Shown here: positions 54,227-59,140 of the stretch, piece after piece
Layout of the letters: each line of letters opens with the position of its first letter
How positions within the stretch are numbered: the first letter of the stretch is position 1
Assembly (NCBI GenBank): GCA_030267325.1
Contig: JAJDJS010000014.1
Location: 1 to 59,140, forward strand
Direction of reading: 5' to 3'
Length of the DNA stretch: 59,140 nt
DNA from: Desulfosarcina sp. OttesenSCG-928-A07
Lineage (GTDB): Bacteria; Desulfobacterota; Desulfobacteria; Desulfobacterales; Desulfosarcinaceae
The notes under the pieces: model-generated
Told to the model about the DNA's origin: nothing
What the model saw: the letters and a program-made list of their open reading frames with translations, nothing else
The model's database searches: none
Made by a program: the position numbers and the translations under genes

Positions 54227-54544
54227 ATGCCAACAATTGAATTTGGTGGAAAGACGTTTACCGTTGACGAAGATGGTTTTATTGATGATTACACCAACTG
54301 GTCCGAAGAATGGGTTCAGTACGTCAAAAAAGAAGAAGGCATTGATGAACTGAACGACGAGCATAAAAAAATCGTTGCTGTGCTTCGCGAATATTATGAA
54401 AAAAATGGAATTGCGCCCATGGTTCGCGTTCTCTCCAAGGTAACCGGTTTCAAATTGAAACACATCTATGAGCTGTTTCCCTCCGGACCTGGAAAGGGAG
54501 CCTGCAAAATGGCGGGCCTGCCGAAACCCACCGGCTGCGTCTAA
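54227..54544 (+). CDS. dsrC: DsrC-type sulfur carrier protein
   Basis: A 105-residue cytoplasmic protein of the TusE/DsrC/DsvC family. It keeps both C-terminal cysteines (C93 and C104, in GACKMAG and PTGCV) with ten residues between them, as in true DsrC of sulfate reducers, which carries sulfur as a trisulfide during sulfite reduction. The start follows AAGGAG at 54213-54218 with an eight-base spacer. It is preceded by a 179-base gap and followed by a strong terminator, so it may have its own transcript. It is not next to dsrAB here. Confidence 0.95.
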   Translation: MPTIEFGGKTFTVDEDGFIDDYTNWSEEWVQYVKKEEGIDELNDEHKKIVAVLREYYEKNGIAPMVRVLSKVTGFKLKHIYELFPSGPGKGACKMAGLPKPTGCV

Positions 54545-54566
54545 TTCTATCTGAATTTTCTTTAAT

Positions 54567-54610
54567 AAAGAAGGCTTCGCTTTTTAAAGGCGAGGCCTTC
54601 TTTGCTTTTT
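54567..54610 (+). terminator. Rho-independent terminator after dsrC
   Basis: A 14-bp stem, AAAGAAGGCTTCGC (54567-54580) with GCGAGGCCTTCTTT (54590-54603), holds one G-T pair. A short loop lies between, and GCTTTTT follows. Confidence 0.9.
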
Positions 54611-54627
54611 CCAAGCGCGGATATCGC

Positions 54628-55167
54628 ATGACACCCATTCGTGAAAAAACCATTTCAGGATTGCAACCGGGCGATACGTTTGTGGTTTCCCGCACCTTTA
54701 CCGAGCCGGAAACCTTGGCGTTTGCCGATATGACCCGGGACTACAACCCGGTTCATTTTGATGACCGGTTTGCATCCGTCAAAAACCTTTCTGGCCGGAT
54801 CTGCCATGGTCTTCTGGTGGGGGGCATGGTCACTGAAATCGGCGGCCAGATCGGGTGGCTGGCATCGGGAATGGATTTTCGTTTCAAAAAACCCGTGTAT
54901 TTTGGTGATGCCATTGAATGCCGGATGACCATCACCGCGCTGGACCAAAGAAACCGCGCCAAAGCTGATGTGGTATTCATCAACCAGCGGGGAGAGGTCG
55001 TGATTGAAGCAACACTTTCCGGCGTGATTCCAGGAGATCCGGAAAAAGCCGTGATGCGGCAGATGGTGGCAGAAGGCGATCCGACCAATGGCTGCGCCCG
55101 TGAGAAACACGGTTCATTTATCACTCCATCATCACAAAGAAGAGGGAATCCGGTCCATGGCAATTGA
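54628..55167 (+). CDS. MaoC-like hydratase/dehydratase
   Basis: A 179-residue hot-dog fold protein. The (R)-specific enoyl-CoA hydratase motif is clear in ADMTRDYNPVHFDDRFA, with catalytic D and H, and GRICHGLLVGGM follows. The last 40 residues are unlike the fold and look disordered. It may hydrate enoyl-CoA in fatty-acid or hydroxyalkanoate metabolism. Its end overlaps the ettA start by 11 bases. Confidence 0.88.
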   Translation: MTPIREKTISGLQPGDTFVVSRTFTEPETLAFADMTRDYNPVHFDDRFASVKNLSGRICHGLLVGGMVTEIGGQIGWLASGMDFRFKKPVYFGDAIECRMTITALDQRNRAKADVVFINQRGEVVIEATLSGVIPGDPEKAVMRQMVAEGDPTNGCAREKHGSFITPSSQRRGNPVHGN

Positions 55168-56839
55168 CCCCAATAAAGTCATTTATTCAATGATCCGCGT
55201 GAGCAAGTTCCACAACAAGAAACCCATCCTCAAGGATATTTCCCTGAGCTATTTCTACGGGGCCAAAATCGGGGTTCTGGGCCAAAATGGCTCCGGAAAA
55301 TCGACCCTGCTCAAAATCATGGCTGGTGTGGACACGGCCTTTAACGGCGAAACCATTCTGTCCAAGGGCTATACCGTGGGGTATCTGGAGCAGGAACCCC
55401 TGGTGGATGAGACCAAAACCGTGCTGGAAATTGTTCAGGAAGGCGTTCAGGACACGGTGGATCTGGTGGCGGAATTCAACCGGATCAATGAAAAATTCGC
55501 CGAGCCCATGTCTGACGATGAGATGGACAAGCTGATCCAGCGCCAGGGCGAAGTCCAGGAAAAACTCGATGCCCTGGATGCCTGGGACCTGGATGCCCGT
55601 CTTGAAATGGCCATGGATGCGCTCCGGTGCCCGCCCGGCGATACACCGGTGAACGTGATTTCCGGTGGTGAACGGCGGCGGGTGGCCCTGTGCCGGCTGC
55701 TTCTCAAAAAACCGGATATTCTGCTGCTGGACGAGCCCACCAACCATCTGGATGCCGAAACCGTGGCCTGGCTGGAGCAGCATTTGCAACAGTATGCCGG
55801 AACCGTGATTGCCGTGACCCATGACCGGTATTTTCTGGATAACGTGGCGGGCTGGATTCTGGAACTGGATCGGGGACAGGGAATTCCCTGGAAAGGCAAC
55901 TACAGTTCCTGGCTGGAGCAGAAACAGGCGCGGCTGGCAGGAGAGGAAAAAGCCGACAGCGAAAGGCAAAAAACCCTGGAGCGGGAACTGGACTGGATCC
56001 GCATGGCGCCCAAGGGTCGGCGGGCCAAATCCCGGGCCCGCATCACGGCCTACGAAAAACTGCTGGGCCAGGAAAATGAGCAACTGGCCAAGGAACTGGA
56101 AATCTACATTCCGCCCGGTCCCCGGCTTGGCAATGTGGTGATCCGGTCAGAATCCGTGACCAAGGGCTACGGGGACAAACTTCTGGTGGAAAACATGGAC
56201 TTTTCCCTTCCGCCAGGCGGTATTGTGGGCATCATCGGTCCCAACGGCGCTGGAAAAACCACCTTGTTCCGGATGATCACCGACCAGGAACAACCGGACA
56301 GCGGGGCCATTGTCAAGGGCGAGACCGTCCGGCTGGCCTATGTGGACCAGAGCCGGGATGTGCTGGACCCGGACAAAACCATCTGGGAGATGATCTCGGG
56401 CGGACAGGATGCCATTGACCTGGGGGACCGTCAGGTTAACTCGCGGGCCTACGTGGCCCGGTTCAATTTTTCGGGAACCGACCAGCAGAAAAAGGTGGGG
56501 GTGCTGTCGGGCGGCGAACGCAACCGGGTGCATCTGGCCCGGATGCTCAAATCCGGGGCCAATGTGCTGCTGCTGGACGAGCCCACCAATGACCTGGATG
56601 TCAACACCATGCGGGCCCTGGAAGAGGCCCTTGAAAATTTCGGCGGGTGCGCGGTGGTGATCAGCCACGACCGCTGGTTTCTGGACCGCATTGCCACCCA
56701 TATTCTGGCCTTTGAAGGGGACAGTCAGGTGATCTGGTTTGAGGGCAACTACTCGGACTACGAGGCAGATCGCAAAAAACGCCTGGGCGCGGCAGCAGAC
56801 CAGCCCCACCGGATCAAATACCGCCACCTGACCCGATAG
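55157..56839 (+). CDS. ettA: Energy-dependent translational throttle protein EttA (ABC-F)
   Basis: A 560-residue cytoplasmic ABC-F ATPase that binds the ribosomal E site. Two ABC domains are complete: GQNGSGKSTLL, ISGGERRRVALCR and LLLDEPTNHLD in the first, GPNGAGKTTLFRM, LSGGERNRVHLARM and LLLDEPTNDLD in the second. The arm and the linker rich in E, R and K lie between. The start MAIDPNKVIYSM is that of EttA; the longer upstream frame is in the MaoC gene. Confidence 0.95.
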   Translation: MAIDPNKVIYSMIRVSKFHNKKPILKDISLSYFYGAKIGVLGQNGSGKSTLLKIMAGVDTAFNGETILSKGYTVGYLEQEPLVDETKTVLEIVQEGVQDTVDLVAEFNRINEKFAEPMSDDEMDKLIQRQGEVQEKLDALDAWDLDARLEMAMDALRCPPGDTPVNVISGGERRRVALCRLLLKKPDILLLDEPTNHLDAETVAWLEQHLQQYAGTVIAVTHDRYFLDNVAGWILELDRGQGIPWKGNYSSWLEQKQARLAGEEKADSERQKTLERELDWIRMAPKGRRAKSRARITAYEKLLGQENEQLAKELEIYIPPGPRLGNVVIRSESVTKGYGDKLLVENMDFSLPPGGIVGIIGPNGAGKTTLFRMITDQEQPDSGAIVKGETVRLAYVDQSRDVLDPDKTIWEMISGGQDAIDLGDRQVNSRAYVARFNFSGTDQQKKVGVLSGGERNRVHLARMLKSGANVLLLDEPTNDLDVNTMRALEEALENFGGCAVVISHDRWFLDRIATHILAFEGDSQVIWFEGNYSDYEADRKKRLGAAADQPHRIKYRHLTR

Positions 56840-56897
56840 CAACAGACATTTTCTCCGCCTCCGGAATCGAAAACCGTCTTTGGCAAGGGGCATATCC

Positions 56898-58232
56898 ATG
56901 GAAAAACGTGGCTCACTGAGACGAAAGGGAATTGTTTTTTTTGCCCGGACACTCTGGCAGCTTGACCGAACCCGGTATTCCGGGGTGCACTGGATAGGCA
57001 TTCGGCTGCTGCGGACCCTTGTGCTGTCGGTGCAGGGTTTTTCCCGGCACAACGGCTCGCTCCGGGCATCGGCCCTGACCTTTTTCACCCTGTTTTCCCT
57101 GGTGCCCCTGGCTGCCATTGCCTTTGGCATTGCCAAGGGATTCAATGTTGAGCGTCATCTTCGCGAACAGATCCTGGAGTATTTTTCCGCCCAGCAAACC
57201 GTTGTCCAGCAAATTATTGATTTTGGCCAGAACATGCTGGACAACACCCGGGGCGACATGATTGCCGGTATTGGTGTGCTGGCCCTGTTCTGGGCGGTCA
57301 TCAAGGTGCTGAGCAATATTGAAAACGCCTTCAATCATGTCTGGGGCGTGTCTTCCCGCAGCTTTGTCCGAAAACTGACCGACTATCTGGCCATCACCCT
57401 CATCTGTCCCCTTCTGCTCATCCTGTCGGGCAGCGTCACTGTTTTTATCACCACCCAGATCACCACTATTTCCGGCCGGTTTGACGTGGCAGAAGTGGCA
57501 GGTCCCCTTGTCTGGCTCATGCTTAAATTGCTCCCTTTTGTTCTCAGTTGGACCTTGTTCACCCTTGTTTATATGATCATGCCCAATACCCGGGTGAGGT
57601 TTTCCAGCGCACTTCTGGCCGGCGTGATCACCGGTACGATTTGTCAGTTAATCCAGAGTTTTTATTTTTACTTTCAGATTCTGATGTCGAAATACAATGC
57701 CATTTACGGCAGTTTTGCCGCCCTTCCCCTGTTTTTGCTGTGGATGCAGCTCACCTGGCTGGTGGTTCTGGCTGGTGCTGAAATATCCTGTGCGTTTCAA
57801 CATTCTGAACAGGCCGATCCAGTTGTGAGCGAAAAAAAATTCAGTATTCACCAGACGGTTTTGCTGTGTCTGGTCATCTGCCGCCATGTGGCCAACCGGT
57901 TTCGCATGGGCGAGCCCGCCCATACGCCGGCACAGATTGCGGAAGAACTGGAATTTTCAAGACCGCTTGTGAACTATCTGGTTGATTTACTGGTGAGGGC
58001 CAAGGTGCTGGTGCGAACTCAAAATGACGATGCAGCCGGGATGGCCGTTCAGCCGGCACGGGATATCGGCCGGTTGACCGTGGGTCAGGTGATCACCGCG
58101 CTTTCCGATGCCAATGAAACTGCGCTTTCCATCACCCGGCTGCCGGTCGTAGCTGCCATGGCCGGTGCATTGGACCAGATGCGTGAAGTTATGGCGCAAT
58201 CCAAAGCGGATCAGCTGCTGATTGAGATTTAG
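56898..58232 (+). CDS. YihY/BrkB family membrane protein with C-terminal wHTH-like domain
   Basis: A 444-residue inner-membrane protein of the YihY/virulence factor BrkB family, once misnamed ribonuclease BN. Residues about 40-300 contain six helices with FSRHNGSLRASALTFFTLFSLVPL and YGSFAALPLFLLWMQLTWLVVLAGAEI. The last 130 residues are soluble and look like a winged helix (QIAEELEFSRPLVNYLVDLL). The start at 56898 follows AAGGGG; a TTG six codons upstream is less likely. Function is unknown. Confidence 0.88.
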   Translation: MEKRGSLRRKGIVFFARTLWQLDRTRYSGVHWIGIRLLRTLVLSVQGFSRHNGSLRASALTFFTLFSLVPLAAIAFGIAKGFNVERHLREQILEYFSAQQTVVQQIIDFGQNMLDNTRGDMIAGIGVLALFWAVIKVLSNIENAFNHVWGVSSRSFVRKLTDYLAITLICPLLLILSGSVTVFITTQITTISGRFDVAEVAGPLVWLMLKLLPFVLSWTLFTLVYMIMPNTRVRFSSALLAGVITGTICQLIQSFYFYFQILMSKYNAIYGSFAALPLFLLWMQLTWLVVLAGAEISCAFQHSEQADPVVSEKKFSIHQTVLLCLVICRHVANRFRMGEPAHTPAQIAEELEFSRPLVNYLVDLLVRAKVLVRTQNDDAAGMAVQPARDIGRLTVGQVITALSDANETALSITRLPVVAAMAGALDQMREVMAQSKADQLLIEI

Positions 58233-58285
58233 GGATGCCGGCTGGAGAAGAAGCGTCAACGAAAAAACCGGAGGAAAATTAAACC

Positions 58286-58981
58286 GTGGAACAACTCAGT
58301 GACATCACCCGCATCATCGCCCTGACCATGGGGGTGGGCTGGGCAGCCGGCATCAACCTGTACGCCACCATTGCCGTGCTGGGTATTCTGGGGGCGACCG
58401 GCAACATGAGTCTGCCGCCGGATCTTCAGATTCTGGCAGAGCCCCTCATCATTGGAGTGGCCGGTGTGCTTTATGTTGTTGAATTTTTTGCAGACAAAAC
58501 ACCGGGGGTGGACAGCGGCTGGGATACGCTGCATACCTTTATCCGGATTCCGGCCGGCGCGCTTCTGGCCGCAGGGGCCGTGGGAGAGGTCAGCCCGGTC
58601 ATCAGCCTTGCCGCCGCCCTTGTGGGGGGATCGCTGGCTGCCGGCAGTCACGGCCTCAAAGCCGGAGTCCGGCTCCTGGTCAATACCTCGCCGGAACCGT
58701 TTTCCAACTGGGCAGCCTCCATTTCCGAAGATGCCATGGTCATCGGCGGGGTATGGCTGGCGGTGATGTATCCGTCGATTTTCCTGGGCCTGCTCATCCT
58801 TTTCATTCTGGTGATGATCTGGCTTTTGCCCAAGGTGTGGCGGGGCATCCGGACCATGGTGCTGCGCATCCGCCGGTTTTTTACCGGTGACAGAACCTCG
58901 ACCATGCCGGATACCGGTTCTGAGCCCCTTGCTTTGGATGATGGTCGGTCACCTGAAAACAGGCGTCAGGTCGGGCCGTAA
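58286..58981 (+). CDS. DUF4126 family membrane protein
   Basis: A 231-residue membrane protein with a GTG start preceded by GGAGG. It matches the DUF4126 family: GWAAGINLYATIAVLGI, FFADKTPGVDSGWDTLHTFIRIPAGALLA, and a final pair of helices (IFLGLLILFILVMIWLLP). The last 45 residues are basic and hydrophilic. Function is unknown. It follows the YihY gene after 53 bases and may be co-transcribed with it. Confidence 0.85.
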   Translation: MEQLSDITRIIALTMGVGWAAGINLYATIAVLGILGATGNMSLPPDLQILAEPLIIGVAGVLYVVEFFADKTPGVDSGWDTLHTFIRIPAGALLAAGAVGEVSPVISLAAALVGGSLAAGSHGLKAGVRLLVNTSPEPFSNWAASISEDAMVIGGVWLAVMYPSIFLGLLILFILVMIWLLPKVWRGIRTMVLRIRRFFTGDRTSTMPDTGSEPLALDDGRSPENRRQVGP

Positions 58982-59140
58982 GGGGAAAATATGCCTGCGG
59001 GATATGTTGTTGAGGGCGTGGAAGATTTTCTACTATTACATCGTCAATATTATTTGTGGGTGTGTTTTTGAAGGACCACCGCCCTTGCGGCACCCCTCCA
59101 AGGGAGGGGAATAAAACCCCAACCCTGACAGGCGTTATTC
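58982..59140. other. Right-end region with a hairpin
   Basis: No gene is supported. CCCCTCC (59093-59099) and GGAGGGG (59103-59109) form a tight stem, followed by AATAAAA. It may be part of a repeat that continues outside the window. Confidence 0.35.

Overview
The window looks like a chromosomal segment of a sulfate-reducing member of the Desulfobacterota (Desulfobacteraceae-like). The evidence is a DsrC with both redox cysteines, HdrA/MvhD/Flox-type electron-transfer proteins, the futalosine route to menaquinone (MqnB, MqnD), a biotin-dependent acyl-CoA carboxylase pair and a SLC13-type anion carrier with its own signalling genes. Base composition is mostly moderately GC-rich. The exception is an accessory stretch around 22.7-25.7 kb, which is partly AT-rich and full of repeats.

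Layout, left to right. (1) 0.2-7.6 kb: a six-gene operon for a membrane complex related to hydrogenase-4 and complex I, in which the large subunit lacks the NiFe-binding cysteines (an Ehr-type, hydrogenase-related complex). (2) 7.9-13.6 kb: a universal stress protein, a CBS/ACT protein, a lone receiver domain, a SLC13/DASS anion transporter and a Cache-domain histidine kinase. (3) 13.6-16.7 kb: a glycosyltransferase, a methyltransferase and a protein made of four near-identical 41-residue repeats. (4) 16.9-22.7 kb: valS, nadC, a rhomboid protease fused to a DnaJ C-terminal-like domain, a MITE-like inverted repeat and corA. (5) 22.7-25.7 kb: accessory island with an unknown gene, decayed insertion-element ends, a pentapeptide-repeat protein joined to an ion-channel pore, and a broken phage gene next to two tRNA genes. 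(6) 25.7-32.2 kb, minus strand: tRNA-Lys and tRNA-Glu, trkH-trkA, and a birA-bioY-ecfA-ecfT biotin uptake operon with a BirA-type operator. (7) 32.4-40.1 kb: a periplasmic thioredoxin-fold protein and a lipoprotein on the plus strand, then mqnB, mqnD, dnaE and guaB on the minus strand. (8) 40.4-44.0 kb: acyl-CoA carboxylase subunits. (9) 44.4-54.5 kb: an eight-gene soluble electron-transfer operon, followed by dsrC. (10) 54.6-59 kb: a MaoC-like hydratase, ettA, a YihY family protein and a DUF4126 protein.

The most interesting system is the 44.4-54.0 kb operon. One HdrA flavoprotein is cut in two. Its N-terminal third is a separate 126-residue protein at the head of the operon. Its remainder is fused behind a NuoG-type iron-sulfur domain and in front of a second complete HdrA, giving a 1088-residue protein. 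NuoE- and NuoF-like genes lie between the two parts, and MvhD, FloxC-, FloxB- and FloxA-like genes follow. The set thus has two separate NAD(P)H modules, two HdrA flavin modules and many iron-sulfur clusters, and it sits directly upstream of dsrC. A flavin-based electron bifurcation or confurcation role is inferred from the families.

Other strong candidates for novelty are the pentapeptide channel with 12 cysteines spaced exactly ten residues apart, and the rhomboid-DnaJ fusion.
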